A stretch of DNA of 64,000 nucleotides from an uncultured bacterium (GCA_905215855.1 CAJMRT010000006.1:1-64000); one strand, 5' to 3'. Positions 53,489 to 63,622 are shown, counted from the first letter of the stretch. Notes: a model not told the origin generated them from the sequence alone. Translations and numbers: made by a program.

Positions 53489-53554
53489 TGATGAAGAGTA
53501 TATACAAGGTATGTACAGGTAACACAGGTTGTCTTTGATTAAGGAAGTGGCAAA

Positions 53555-54880
53555 ATGAAAAAACTATTTACTATTATTGTGTGCAAGGTTCTGAAATTTG
53601 TCGGAGGATTGCTCGGCAAGGGCAGCAGTCTGCCGGGACAGATTGCGCTTAAACTCTGCCCCGATATTCTCGGACGAATTGAACTGCCGAAATATATTGT
53701 TGCCGTAACAGGCAGTAACGGCAAAACATCTACCGTTGAGATGATTGCACATATTCTTTGTGAAAGCGGCAAAAAAGTTGCCTGGAACAAAGAGGGTTCT
53801 AACCAGATTGAGGGAGTTACAACTCTTATTCTCGGCAGCTGTACTCTTTCGGGCAAGGTTAAGTCGGACATTCTTCTCATTGAAAGTGACGAACGCTTTG
53901 CAAAATATACTTTCAAATACATCACACCGACTCATTATGTTATCACAAACCTTTACCGTGACCAGCTCACACGAAACGGTCATCCGGAATGGGTTTACAA
54001 TGCCGTAAAGGAGAGTATTCATCCCGAAACTCAGCTTATTCTTAACGCCGACGATCCGCTTGTTTCGTGCTTTGGCTACGGCAGGGATAATGTTGTATGG
54101 TTCGGTGCAGGCAATCTTCCGACCGATACAAAGGAGTTTGTCGGTGTTTACAATGACGGTGCATATTGCCCTCACTGCAAATCTCCGATGACATATTCAA
54201 GCTATCACTACGACCACATAGGCAACTATGAATGCCCTAACTGTGGTCTTAAAAGACAGGATACAAGCTACACAGTTACATCTGCCGATCTTGAAAAAGG
54301 CGAAATTACAATTAACAATAAGTACAAGATTGAACTTACGCTCAAATCGCTTTATAATGTTTACAATTTGCTTGCGGCATTTACCGTTGCGTCAATCACA
54401 GGTGTTGACGGCAACACAATTGCAAAGAGCCTGAGCAATTATGTTCTCAAAAACTTCCGTGTTGTAACATTCACGCTTGGAAACAGAAAGGGTACGCTTG
54501 TTACATCAAAACATGAAAACAGCATTTCGTACAATCAGTCACTCAAGCTTGCCGCATCCGACAAGGATAAGTGCGATGTTTTGATTATTGTTGACGCAGT
54601 CAGCAGAAAGTATTTTACAAGCGATGTTTCATGGCTTTGGGACATCAACTTTGACCTTCTCAAAAGCGACAATGTAAAGAACATTGTGCTTGCAGGAACA
54701 TATTGCAACGACCTTGCAACAAGATTTTCTTTCTCAAAAGTTGACAGGAACAAAATCAAGGTTATCAAAGACATTGAAGAAGCCGTTGATTATCTTGACA
54801 ATGACCGCAAAGAAAAGATTTATGTAATTACCTGTTTCTCGGACAAGGGTAAATTTCTTGAAAAGGTAAAGGTGGACTGA
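53555..54880 (+). CDS. murT: Lipid II isoglutaminyl synthase subunit MurT
   Basis: Mur-ligase-like ATPase that, with GatD, amidates D-Glu of lipid II. 441 residues: P-loop VTGSNGKTST, the inserted zinc-ribbon CPHC...CPNC (about residues 207-230) typical of MurT, and the C-terminal DUF1727 domain (VVTFTLGNRKGTLVTSKHENSISYNQSL). GGAAGTG serves as ribosome binding site. GatD follows after 2 bp. Confidence 0.95.
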   Translation: MKKLFTIIVCKVLKFVGGLLGKGSSLPGQIALKLCPDILGRIELPKYIVAVTGSNGKTSTVEMIAHILCESGKKVAWNKEGSNQIEGVTTLILGSCTLSGKVKSDILLIESDERFAKYTFKYITPTHYVITNLYRDQLTRNGHPEWVYNAVKESIHPETQLILNADDPLVSCFGYGRDNVVWFGAGNLPTDTKEFVGVYNDGAYCPHCKSPMTYSSYHYDHIGNYECPNCGLKRQDTSYTVTSADLEKGEITINNKYKIELTLKSLYNVYNLLAAFTVASITGVDGNTIAKSLSNYVLKNFRVVTFTLGNRKGTLVTSKHENSISYNQSLKLAASDKDKCDVLIIVDAVSRKYFTSDVSWLWDINFDLLKSDNVKNIVLAGTYCNDLATRFSFSKVDRNKIKVIKDIEEAVDYLDNDRKEKIYVITCFSDKGKFLEKVKVD

Positions 54881-54882
54881 TT

Positions 54883-55605
54883 ATGAAAATTCTTCATTTG
54901 TATCACGATATAATGAACCTGTACGGAGAATATGCCAATGTTTCCGCACTCGAAAGAATGCTTGAAAAGAGCGGTGTAAAATTTACAACCGACAGGCTTA
55001 CCCTGTTTGACAATGCCGACCTCGGCGATTACGATTTTATCTACATCGGTTCGGGTACAGAAAAAAATCAGAAGCTTGTTTTGCAGGATTTTAAAAAGTA
55101 CAAGGATTTTCTTGTTGAATACATCAACAGCGGCAAGGTAATTCTAATGACGGGCAACTCGTTTGAAATGCTCGGAAAAACAATTACAGACTCTGACGGC
55201 AAGGTTTATGACGGACTCGGAATTTATGATTTTACAGTTACCGAGCAAAACAAACGCAGAGTTACAGGCGATATTGTTTATACATCTGACATTCTCACAA
55301 AACCGATTGTCGGCTTTGTAAACAAGTGCAGTGAAATTAAAGGTATTAAAAATCATCTTTTCTCTGTTAAACACGGTCTTGGCGATTATGAAAACGCAAA
55401 AACAGAAGGCTTGAAGGACAAGAACCTTTTTGCAACCCATGTTACAGGGCCTATTATGATTAAAAATCCGCATTTTCTTGAACACATTGCTTTGCAGATT
55501 TCGAAAAATACGGATGGCTTCAAGCCGTGTACGGATTACCTTGACTATGAAAGAGCAGGCTACGAAATTACTCTCGGCGAACTCACAAAAAGATTTGAGG
55601 AGTAA
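54883..55605 (+). CDS. gatD: GatD-like subunit, without the usual glutaminase catalytic residues
   Basis: Partner of MurT in a CobB/CobQ-like glutaminase fold; 240 residues. The opening MKILHLYHDIMNLYGEYANVSAL and DFIYIGSGTEKNQ are typical. At the nucleophile elbow, where GatD has Cys in a CGGFQ-type motif, residues 89-98 read MTGNSFEMLG. Where GatD has the catalytic His before GP, residues 184-190 read ATHVTGP. Both dyad residues seem replaced. Either the subunit uses another residue, the pair uses free ammonia, or GatD is only structural. Confidence 0.85.
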   Translation: MKILHLYHDIMNLYGEYANVSALERMLEKSGVKFTTDRLTLFDNADLGDYDFIYIGSGTEKNQKLVLQDFKKYKDFLVEYINSGKVILMTGNSFEMLGKTITDSDGKVYDGLGIYDFTVTEQNKRRVTGDIVYTSDILTKPIVGFVNKCSEIKGIKNHLFSVKHGLGDYENAKTEGLKDKNLFATHVTGPIMIKNPHFLEHIALQISKNTDGFKPCTDYLDYERAGYEITLGELTKRFEE

Positions 55606-55611
55606 GTTTTA

Positions 55612-57825
55612 ATGAACAACGACAATCTTCTTCAGCTTGAGGGAGCAATTGAAAGCGTGGTTTTCCGAAACGACGAAAACGGTTACACGGTAATTGAACT
55701 TGTTGACGGTGACGATTACCTGACCGCTGTCGGAATTATGCCGCAGGTGTCGTCGGGTGATGTTGTAAAGCTCACGGGCAAATATATAAACCATCCGAGC
55801 TACGGCAGACAGTTTGCCGTGCAGGTTTGCGAAATCAGCAGACCTACCGAGGCGGCTGACATTCTGCGTTATCTGTCATCCGGAGCTATCAAGGGAATCG
55901 GCACTCAAACCGCACAAAGGCTTGTAAAGGAATTTGGCGAGGCAACACTTGATGTGCTTGAAAATCAGCCCGAAAGAGTTGCAATGCTGAAAGGAATTTC
56001 TTCGCAAAAAGCCGAGGATTTTTCAAAACAGTTAAAGCAGAACACAGGTGTGCGTACACTTATGCTTTTTCTCGGTGAATACGGAATTTCAAACACCGCC
56101 TCGGTCAAGATTTTTAACGCTTACGGTCCGAGTTGTGTCGATTTAATCAAGAAAAATCCGTATATTCTCTGTCAGGGCGATTTTGGAGTTTCGTTCGAGA
56201 GTGCGGATTTTATTGCTAAAAAAGAAAAATTAGAACCTGATTCAAATGTCCGTATGCGTGCGGGAATTGCATACATTCTTCATCACAACGAGCGAAACGG
56301 TCACACCTGTCTGCCAAAAGAAAAGGTGCTGAAAGTTTCAACCGATTTTCTTGGAGTTGACTGCGAAAAAGTTTCGCAGTGTATGGAAGAAATGCTGTTC
56401 GACCGTTCACTTATCGAAGATGAAGTTGACGGCAAAAAGTTCGTGTTCTCCCCCAATGTACACCTCTGCGAAATGTACATAGCGTCAAGAATAAAAATGC
56501 TGCTTAAATTTCCTTCAGAGAAAATTAAAGACATTGACAAGGCGATTGAAAAGTGTGAAAAAGAGGACGGAATCGAATATGCCGATTTGCAAAAGCAGGC
56601 AATCACAATGGCACTTACCGAGGGTATGCTAGTGCTGACCGGCGGCCCCGGTACAGGAAAAACGACAACCCTCAATGCTATAATAAAGATAATGAAGGCA
56701 AAGGGCAAAACCGTTTTGCTTTCCGCCCCAACAGGAAGAGCGGCTCAGCGAATGAGCGAACTCACAGGCGATGAGGCAAAAACTTTGCACAGACTGCTTG
56801 AAGTCAGCTGGGATAAACACGATAACCCTGTTTTCAACAAGAACGAACGCAATCAACTGAAATGCGATGCGTTGATTGTTGACGAGGTTTCGATGGTTGA
56901 CACATTTATTATGGAAAGCGTTATGAGAGCGCTTGCAACAGGTTGCAGACTTATTCTTGTCGGCGACTCCGACCAGCTTCCCTCTGTGGGGCCGGGCAAT
57001 GTACTCAGCGACCTTATCGAAAGCGGACTTATCCCTGTTGTACGGTTGAATGAAATTTTCCGTCAGGCACAGCAGAGCCTTATCGTCACAAACGCACATA
57101 AGATTGTGAACGGTGAAATGCCTGTACTTAATTCCGCTGACAAGGATTTTTTCTTTCTCCAAAGGAATAATAAATTAGAAGTTTCAACGGTTATAGCCGA
57201 CCTTTGTGCCAATCGTCTGCCAAAGGCATACGGCTATTCTCCGTTTGAGAATATTCAGGTGCTTGCACCGTCCAAAAAAGGCGAACTCGGAACTACCGAG
57301 CTTAACCACAAATTGCAGGCGGCACTCAATCCGAAAGATGATGAAAAGCCTGAAATTACAATCGGTTCAAAGACCTTTCGCACAGGCGACAAGGTTATGC
57401 AGATAAAGAACAACTACGATATTCGCTGGTTTCGTGAAAACGGTGAAACAGGCGAGGGAATTTTTAACGGCGACATAGGAATCATCACGAAAATTGACAG
57501 AAAGACAAAATCGCTTACCGTAAAATTCTTTGACAAAATTGCACGATACACCTTTGAATTTGCAGGCGACCTTGACTTTGCCTATGCGATTACAGTTCAC
57601 AAAAGTCAGGGCAACGAGTTTGACGCAGTTATTATCCCGATGTTTTCGGGGCCGCCTCAGCTTTACTACCGAAACTTGCTCTACACAGCCGTTACAAGGG
57701 CGAAGAAAACACTTGTGCTTGTCGGCAATCCGTCAACCGTTGAATATATGGTAAACAACAACCGCCGTACAAAACGCTACAGCGGTCTTAAAGAATTTTT
57801 ACTGAGAGATGACACACTTTATTAA
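55612..57825 (+). CDS. recD2: RecD2-type ATP-dependent DNA helicase
   Basis: 737 residues of the RecBC-independent RecD2 group. The long N-terminal region has OB and tandem helix-hairpin-helix parts (GTQTAQRLVKEFG, QPERVAMLKGISSQKAEDF). The SF1B motor has Walker A LTGGPGTGKTTT, motif II VDEVSMVDT, motif III VGDSDQLPSVGPG, an SH3 insert, and motif VI YTAVTRAKK. Overlaps comF by 17 bp. Confidence 0.95.
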   Translation: MNNDNLLQLEGAIESVVFRNDENGYTVIELVDGDDYLTAVGIMPQVSSGDVVKLTGKYINHPSYGRQFAVQVCEISRPTEAADILRYLSSGAIKGIGTQTAQRLVKEFGEATLDVLENQPERVAMLKGISSQKAEDFSKQLKQNTGVRTLMLFLGEYGISNTASVKIFNAYGPSCVDLIKKNPYILCQGDFGVSFESADFIAKKEKLEPDSNVRMRAGIAYILHHNERNGHTCLPKEKVLKVSTDFLGVDCEKVSQCMEEMLFDRSLIEDEVDGKKFVFSPNVHLCEMYIASRIKMLLKFPSEKIKDIDKAIEKCEKEDGIEYADLQKQAITMALTEGMLVLTGGPGTGKTTTLNAIIKIMKAKGKTVLLSAPTGRAAQRMSELTGDEAKTLHRLLEVSWDKHDNPVFNKNERNQLKCDALIVDEVSMVDTFIMESVMRALATGCRLILVGDSDQLPSVGPGNVLSDLIESGLIPVVRLNEIFRQAQQSLIVTNAHKIVNGEMPVLNSADKDFFFLQRNNKLEVSTVIADLCANRLPKAYGYSPFENIQVLAPSKKGELGTTELNHKLQAALNPKDDEKPEITIGSKTFRTGDKVMQIKNNYDIRWFRENGETGEGIFNGDIGIITKIDRKTKSLTVKFFDKIARYTFEFAGDLDFAYAITVHKSQGNEFDAVIIPMFSGPPQLYYRNLLYTAVTRAKKTLVLVGNPSTVEYMVNNNRRTKRYSGLKEFLLRDDTLY

Positions 57826-58471
57826 GAATGTTTTTGGCACTATTAAGGGATTTTTCTTCACGGTTCGATGTCCGTACTGCGGAAAGGTTATTGAACCCGC
57901 TAAAAATTCCTGTGACAAATGCAGAAAAAAATTCCCAGAAATGCCGCTTGTACGGTATGCAACAGGTGGTTACATCTGCACCTCTCCTTTTCCCTATGAA
58001 AAAATTTTTCGCAATGCGGTTATCAACTTTAAATTTCACAACTGCGGAATATATGCCGAACCTCTCGCCCACGAAATGGTGCGTGCTATAAAAGATGTTT
58101 ACCGTGACAAAGATTTTGACATTGTAACCTGTGTGCCTATGCACAAAGACACTCTTAAAGAGCGTGGCTACAATCAGGCGGAGCTGCTTGCACGGGAATG
58201 TGCAAAACTTCTCGGCGTTGAATATGCCGACTTGCTTGCCAAAACAAAGAAGAACAAAACTCAGCACAGCATAAAAGCGGCTGAAAGAGCAAAAAATGTT
58301 ATAGGCGTTTACTCACCGATTGACAAGAATTTTATAAAGGGCAAGCGAATACTGATTATTGATGACATCATCACAACAGGCAGTACGCTTGGCGAATGTG
58401 CAAGAATACTTAACAAGTGCAAATGCGGCGAGATTTGTTGCTGTACGCTTTGCACCTCTCTGCTTGTGTAA
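57809..58471 (+). CDS. comF: ComF-family phosphoribosyltransferase-like protein
   Basis: Needed for DNA transformation in known competent bacteria, possibly acting with the ssDNA-uptake machinery. 220 residues: zinc finger CPYC...CDKC (residues 21-40), then the PRTase fold with CVPMHKDTLKERGYNQAELLA and PRPP loop ILIIDDIITTGSTLGE. It lies after recD2 and before the mreB-like gene. With comEC at 22564 it hints at competence machinery, though no comG genes are in the window. Confidence 0.92.
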   Translation: MTHFIKNVFGTIKGFFFTVRCPYCGKVIEPAKNSCDKCRKKFPEMPLVRYATGGYICTSPFPYEKIFRNAVINFKFHNCGIYAEPLAHEMVRAIKDVYRDKDFDIVTCVPMHKDTLKERGYNQAELLARECAKLLGVEYADLLAKTKKNKTQHSIKAAERAKNVIGVYSPIDKNFIKGKRILIIDDIITTGSTLGECARILNKCKCGEICCCTLCTSLLV

Positions 58472-58511
58472 TAAACTTTAAACTTTGCTAAACAGCATTG
58501 GAGTGATTAAA

Positions 58512-59528
58512 ATGGATATAGCTATTGACCTCGGTTCTGACAGAACAAGAGTTTTTATTGAAAATAAAGGAATAGTGCTTGATGAAGCAAGCGTTGTTGC
58601 ATTTGATGTTGATACCTACGATATTATCGGTGTCGGCAACGAAGCATACAAGATGATTGGCAAAACACCTGCAGGCATAAGAGCAATGCACCCCATTGAC
58701 GACGGTGTTATTTCACGCTCTGAGCTTGTTGAAGATATGGTATCAATTCTCATCAAGGAAGTAGTTCCGTCAAAGGTGACCATGCCGAGAGTTGTTGCCT
58801 CCATTCCGAGTGAAGTTACCGAGGTTGAAAAAAGAGCGGTTGTAAATGCCGTAAGTTCAATCGGAGTTCGCAAGGTGTATCTTATTGAAGCACCAAAAGC
58901 GGCGGCAATGGGTTGTTCACTCGACATAACAAGTCCGCACGGCGTTTTGATTGCCGATGTTGGCAGCGGCACGGCTGACATTGCGGTGCTTTCACTCGGC
59001 GGAATTGCCGTTTCAAAGTGCATAAAGTCGGCTGGCTGTGCAATGGACGAAGAAATTGTAAAATACATCAGAAAAGAACACAATCTGATTATCGGGACAA
59101 ATATGGCTGAGGCTTGCAAAATTGCAGTCGGCTGTGTAAAAATCCCGAAAGAGCCTAAACTTTTCAGAGTTAAAGGCAGAGATGCGGTCAGTGGCCTTCC
59201 CCGCTTTGTCGATGTCGGTTATGCCGAAATCAAACCTGTTATTGAGGACATTGCACTTAACATTATCAGAGCAATCAAAGATGTGCTTGAACAGACTCCG
59301 CCCGAGCTTGTCGGCGACATTTATTCCGACGGTATCATTCTTACAGGCGGACTTGCCAAGCTGACAGGATTTGCAAGACTTCTCAGTGAATCAACAAAGC
59401 TGAAAGTCAGAGTTCACAAAGCCGCCGCAGACTGCGTTATCAACGGTTGCGGCAAGGCGATTGAGTACATTGACCACCCCGAAAAGATTCAGGCAGGTGC
59501 GGTAAATCCGCTTATTGAAGTATTTTAA
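58512..59528 (+). CDS. MreB/Mbl-like actin-family protein
   Basis: Actin-fold protein of 338 residues that organises cell-wall synthesis. Phosphate 1 motif DIAIDLGSDRTRVFI, connect 1 and phosphate 2 VLIADVGSGTADIAVLSLGG, adenosine motif GIILTGGLAKLTGFARLL and the VPSKVTMPRVVASIPSEVTEVE strand fit MreB. ATG at 58512 has GGAGTG at 6 bases. It lies alone after comF instead of with mreCD, so it may be a second, Mbl-like copy. Confidence 0.92.
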   Translation: MDIAIDLGSDRTRVFIENKGIVLDEASVVAFDVDTYDIIGVGNEAYKMIGKTPAGIRAMHPIDDGVISRSELVEDMVSILIKEVVPSKVTMPRVVASIPSEVTEVEKRAVVNAVSSIGVRKVYLIEAPKAAAMGCSLDITSPHGVLIADVGSGTADIAVLSLGGIAVSKCIKSAGCAMDEEIVKYIRKEHNLIIGTNMAEACKIAVGCVKIPKEPKLFRVKGRDAVSGLPRFVDVGYAEIKPVIEDIALNIIRAIKDVLEQTPPELVGDIYSDGIILTGGLAKLTGFARLLSESTKLKVRVHKAAADCVINGCGKAIEYIDHPEKIQAGAVNPLIEVF

Positions 59529-59555
59529 TTCTTTTAAGCAAAATAGTGCATAACA

Positions 59556-59587
59556 AAGCCCCACAGAAATCTGTGGGGCTGATTTTA
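59556..59587. terminator. Terminator after the MreB-like gene
   Basis: AGCCCCACAGA / TCTGTGGGGCT stem followed by GATTTTATT; also faces the convergent truncated surface-protein gene. Confidence 0.8.
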
Positions 59588-59598
59588 TTGGCAGGAAT

Positions 59599-62253
59599 TT
59601 ACTTCTGTATTTTTTGGTAATTTTCAGCAATGATATTTTTTACGCTGTTAAAGCTTGTACTGCAGCCGCCGTAGAGCTTTGAATTACCTGTGTAATCACT
59701 GTAGTAGGTTCTGAAAAGACCATTTGCGTCAGTATAGCGGATGTACGGACGAGCAATTACATCCTGAGATTGTGCTGACGAACCACCCTTTTTATAGGTT
59801 ATAACAAGTGAGAAAATTCTGTAATTATCACTGTTAAAGTGGTCAAGCGGAACGATGCCGCTGTAGGACTTACTGCTTGTACAGTTCACATTTGTTACAT
59901 AACCGTAGGATGATCTTGCCGTTGTATCCTTGCCGTTTACATTTGTGCCGTTGTACTCAAGTTCATAGTTATCGGCAGTTACTCCGGCATTTTCACAAGC
60001 TTTTTCGGCTGTTGATTTTTTGGCAAGAACATAACCGTATTCGGGTCTTGTTTTTGTTCCGTCAAGTATGTCAATATCAGAAAGCAGTTTTTCGCTGAAA
60101 GATGTAACAAAACGCAAACCCGATTTATCAAATGAGGACGGTTTCATAGGATAGTTCTCATCATCATCCGCATTTCTTATCTGCGTTCCGAAAAGGTCAA
60201 ATCCGTAATAACTGTTCACACCGATTTTGTCATCATCTTCAGCTTTGCTGACAGTTCCGATATCAATCCAATGTGCGTAAACATCGGCATCTGCAACAAA
60301 CTTTGTACCGTTAAACTTAATCGGGTTTGAATCGTCATCATTAGCCTTGTTACGGTACCAACCCTTAAACACCATTCTCTGTGAGCCTGTACCGATTACT
60401 TCGGGAATATCATAAAAAGAACTGACTGTCTTAACGGTATTAAGGTAACGAACTGTTTCCCTTTCGACAGTTTCGTCATATGTCGGCATATAACTTACAT
60501 AAACATCGTCATTTGCATTTGCGAGAGTTTTTGAGGGATCGTTTATGTGAAAACGAATCCTGTAGTCATCATGCTCAAACTTTGCATACAGAGTTGTTGA
60601 TGAATCATCAACAGTGTAGGTATGACTTGTTCTGTTATTGATATATGTTTCTCCGTCAGCAGTTTTTTCATACCAACCGACAAATCTGTACCCATCCATT
60701 GCAGTTGCTGTAACAGTTACTGTTTTGTCCTTAAATGAATAAAATGTCTTGCCGTAACTTTCAATATCAGAAAGTTTATAAATATCATCACTTTCATTTA
60801 CGGAAACATATCCGCCTGTTGAACTGTTGACATATGTACCGTCATTCTTCTTTGTCTGAGCAATAACATTATGTTTGAAATACCATCTCGCCTTGAGAAC
60901 TGCACCGTTACGGGCGTTTGTAGTTATAGTCTTTGATTCTGCTGTTCCTGCAAGAGTACCCGTAATTACAAAGTCAAGGGCTTGAGGGTCATTGCTTCCG
61001 TCATAGTTATAGGTTACATTAATATCAGGATTGAAAACAGTTGCGTTATCCTCCGAACCCGGGCTGACATATTCCCAACCGTAGAAAAGAGTTCCGCTGT
61101 CAGAATCTTTCCAATTACAAGCCGTTGCAGTATAGTTACCTGACGCTCTTTCGTTGAATCTGGCAACATTTGTCGTATCATCAAGAACAGCAATTCCTGT
61201 GCCGCTGCCCATACTTTTAACGGAATACTTTTCTTCTCCGTTGGAAAGATATGTTACTGTATAAATCTCCGAGAAAAACAGTTCAACCGTAACTCTGCCC
61301 GAAATATTATTAAAGTTATATTTATAATAAGCATTCCCGTCAGCATCGGTTTTACTTGTAAATTCTTCACTTTTCAGATACTTGCGTTCACCGTTGATTG
61401 TTACATATGAGCCTATGAACATATTCGGAATCTTACCGCCTTCACCGTCGAGTCGGAAATTGCCATTGTCGTCCTTTGCAAATGAAGGTTTTGCGATAAT
61501 CTCAAGTTCGGTATTGTCATTTACCATAATTTCAAGCGGATTGTTCTTGCTCTGAGGAGTAATCTCTACATTCGTTTCCGAACCGTTTTGTGTATAGGTA
61601 ACTGTTCCCGTACCGCCTGTGTTTACAATTGCTTCTGCAGGGTGATATAAATCGAATGTAATACCGTCAAGCAAATTACCAAAAGTATTATGCCTATCGG
61701 GTGTTGACTGTTCCATTGCATCAGTTCCCTGATATAAAACAAAAGCAAATATTGATTGATTACTGCCTTCCGGAACGATATATTTATAATAATCGCTTGA
61801 CTCGGCGGTTTTCGAACCCTTGCCGTACTTATGCCATTCTCTGTTGTCGCTCTTGATTATCCAGATATGCCATTCCTCCGAAAAAACATCGGTTTGGCTC
61901 AAGCTGAAGTTCCTGTCCGACGCATTTTCAAAAGTACCGTTTGAAGCAAACTTTTTTGAATATACAACACATTCAATCGGCTTATCGCCCGACTGTTGAT
62001 TTTTAATCTTTTCAGAAGTTGACTCGTCCTCATTATTTTTGAGCCAGTCAACCATCTGCATAAACTGATCTCTGCTGGTTCTTGAAGCCTTAGTCGGATT
62101 GTAGCTCTGTTTCGGACCGATAACAAGAGCCATTGTATCTGTTCCGCATCTGCCACGGTGCTGGATGCTCCATTCATAGCAGCTGCCGCTGCTTGTGTTT
62201 ATATACTGATAGAGCGTACTGTCTTCATTGGCGTTAAGTTCCGCCGCCTGCAA
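59599..62253 (-). pseudogene. 5'-truncated repeat-rich surface protein with InlB-like repeats
   Basis: An open frame of 884 residues that begins inside a domain: AELNANEDSTLYQYINT is mid-domain, no signal peptide is present, there is no ribosome binding site, and a stop lies only eight codons upstream. The rest has three InlB/Listeria-Bacteroides-type repeats (endings GWEYVSPG, FVGWYEKT, FKGWYRNK) and a C-terminal domain with SGLRFVTSFSEKLLSDI, and ends without LPXTG. The truncation point coincides with the broken N-terminus of a PqqD gene, so a rearrangement removed the start. Confidence 0.8.
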
Positions 62254-62388
62254 TCCGACAAAACATACGAAGAGGTTTTAGATGCGTTGCTTGAAAAATA
62301 TGATATTGACAGGCAGACGGCTGAAAATGACCTGAATAACTTTCTCTCAACTGTAAGAAATGCGGGGTTACTTGATGAGCAGTCCTGA
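62246..62388 (+). pseudogene. PqqD-like protein, 5'-truncated
   Basis: Reading LQSDKTYEEVLDALLEKYD and NFLSTVRNAGLLDEQS: the second half of a PqqD-type peptide-binding domain, about 46 residues. The half before LQ is missing; sequence to its left is the antisense of the surface protein. It overlaps the start of the next fragment, as genes of one operon do. Confidence 0.7.
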
Positions 62389-62560
62389 ACAAATCATTGA
62401 GGAATACGGTTTTTACTCTGCACCTGTTCACGGAATGAGTATGTACCCACTCTTGAAAAATCACAAGGACACCGTGTACATTATTCCGCCTGATAATCTG
62501 AAAAAGTACGATGTTGTTCTGTTTAGGCGGCAAAGCACGACGGCAAAACATCAAAGATAA
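62375..62560 (+). pseudogene. S24/S26-family signal peptidase fragment
   Basis: MSSPEQIIEEYGFYSAPVHG-MSMYPLL carries the Ser nucleophile (GMSM) of signal peptidase/LexA-type S24/S26 peptidases, followed by NLKKYDVVLFRRQ. After residue 52 the sequence leaves the family and stops at 61 residues; the segment with the catalytic Lys and later strands is absent. The break (about 62530) joins it to the next fragment. Confidence 0.75.
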
Positions 62561-62784
62561 AAAATTATCTGAAAAATGACATAGGCTTTTCAAACAAAAA
62601 CATAAAAAATAAGTATCCGCTGGCAAAAAAATATCCCATATTCATCCCCTATTTTCATATGCACAGGGTTGTGTCGGGATTGATTCACAAGAAAGATGTT
62701 GTCACGCAGGTGAAAAATGACAGCAAGGTCATAACATCTGATGAGAACGAAAAACAGCTTCTTGAAGTGATGGAGCTATATTAA
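62533..62784 (+). pseudogene. C-terminal fragment, probable nucleotidyltransferase-family protein
   Basis: An 83-codon open stretch in a different frame from the peptidase, without a start codon. The pattern NIKNKYPLAKKYPIFIPYFHMHR resembles the C-terminal end of the uncharacterised nucleotidyltransferase family (PF14907) often encoded next to PqqD and S24/S26 peptidases in gut clostridia. Assignment is by pattern only. It ends at a good terminator. Confidence 0.5.
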
Positions 62785-62816
62785 AAGCTGAGAGCAATTG
62801 CTCTCAGCTTTCTTTT
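62785..62816 (+). terminator. Terminator of the broken PqqD-peptidase-nucleotidyltransferase unit
   Basis: AAGCTGAGAGC / GCTCTCAGCTT stem followed by TCTTTT; it marks the original end of the operon. Confidence 0.8.
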
Positions 62817-62881
62817 ATCTTTATCATATTTTTGGTTATTATTATTCTTGTAAAGAATTTTAATTACAAATAATAATTCCT

Positions 62882-63451
62882 TTACAGAAGATTATTATTT
62901 TCTGCACTATCACTCATTATTCTCTCAAGGAATATTTGTGCCTTTTCTTCGGCGAGTTCACTGCTGTTTTTCAGCTCGGCATCACCGAGATAAAATTTAT
63001 GTTCAGCGGATTTTTTTATTATATCAAGAAGTTTTTTCTGCTCATTTGGCTTTGAATAAAAAACAAACACGGCACAATCGCACGCTATTGAAAATTCAGG
63101 AAGATTATGCGATAAAAGAGCATTGTAGAATCTTTCCTTAACAAGTTCAAACTTATTATCGGAGTCAACCGACAAAAGTTTTGCAAGTATCTTCCAAGTG
63201 TTCCATGCAAGAAAACTGTTCTTATTATCAAGACCTTTAACAATATATTCAAAAAATGGGTACAAAATCTTTGGATTTTCCTTGCTTATACTCTCAAGCA
63301 CTTGTTGTGCCCACAAAGAATTAGCATAATCGTCATCAAGAAAAATCTCAACAAGTGCAGGAACGGTCATAACCTCTTCTTTTGCAAGCTCCACATAATA
63401 TTCATTTTCCAAACCACGCTCAAATTCACGAAAAATTTGCTCTATCTTCAT
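62882..63451 (-). CDS. HEAT-like repeat protein, unknown
   Basis: About 189 residues, all predicted helical, with a regular run of helix pairs (VPALVEIFLDDDYANSLWAQ, ILYPFFEYIVKGLDN, SFLAWNTWKILAKLLS) resembling HEAT repeats. No catalytic motif. ATG at 63451 follows GGAATG. It stands alone between two terminators; function unknown. Confidence 0.75.
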   Translation of the reverse strand: MKIEQIFREFERGLENEYYVELAKEEVMTVPALVEIFLDDDYANSLWAQQVLESISKENPKILYPFFEYIVKGLDNKNSFLAWNTWKILAKLLSVDSDNKFELVKERFYNALLSHNLPEFSIACDCAVFVFYSKPNEQKKLLDIIKKSAEHKFYLGDAELKNSSELAEEKAQIFLERIMSDSAENNNLL

Positions 63452-63553
63452 AAGCATCATTCCAAAACTTCTTTGATTATCCTGTGTTTTCAGACAATAT
63501 ATCTCTAAAAAATATAATACTATATATCCGAATTTTTTTCAAGAAAAACAACT

Positions 63554-63594
63554 CAAAAATAACATCCCCCCGACTTTGCATCGAGGGGAATGTT
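63554..63594 (-). terminator. Terminator after the starch-binding-like gene
   Basis: AACATTCCCC..CGA / TCG.GGGG.ATGTT stem followed by ATTTTTG on the minus strand. Confidence 0.75.
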
Positions 63595-63622
63595 GCAGTT
63601 TAATTAGTTTTATTCAGAAAGA

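Noticed and set aside
53503..53531. Three ACAGGT-like repeats before murT
   Set aside because: Short and imperfect; could be chance in the leader.
59877..60098. Plus-strand frame rich in Leu/His/Arg
   Set aside because: It is the antisense of the surface-protein C-terminus and looks like codon shadow.
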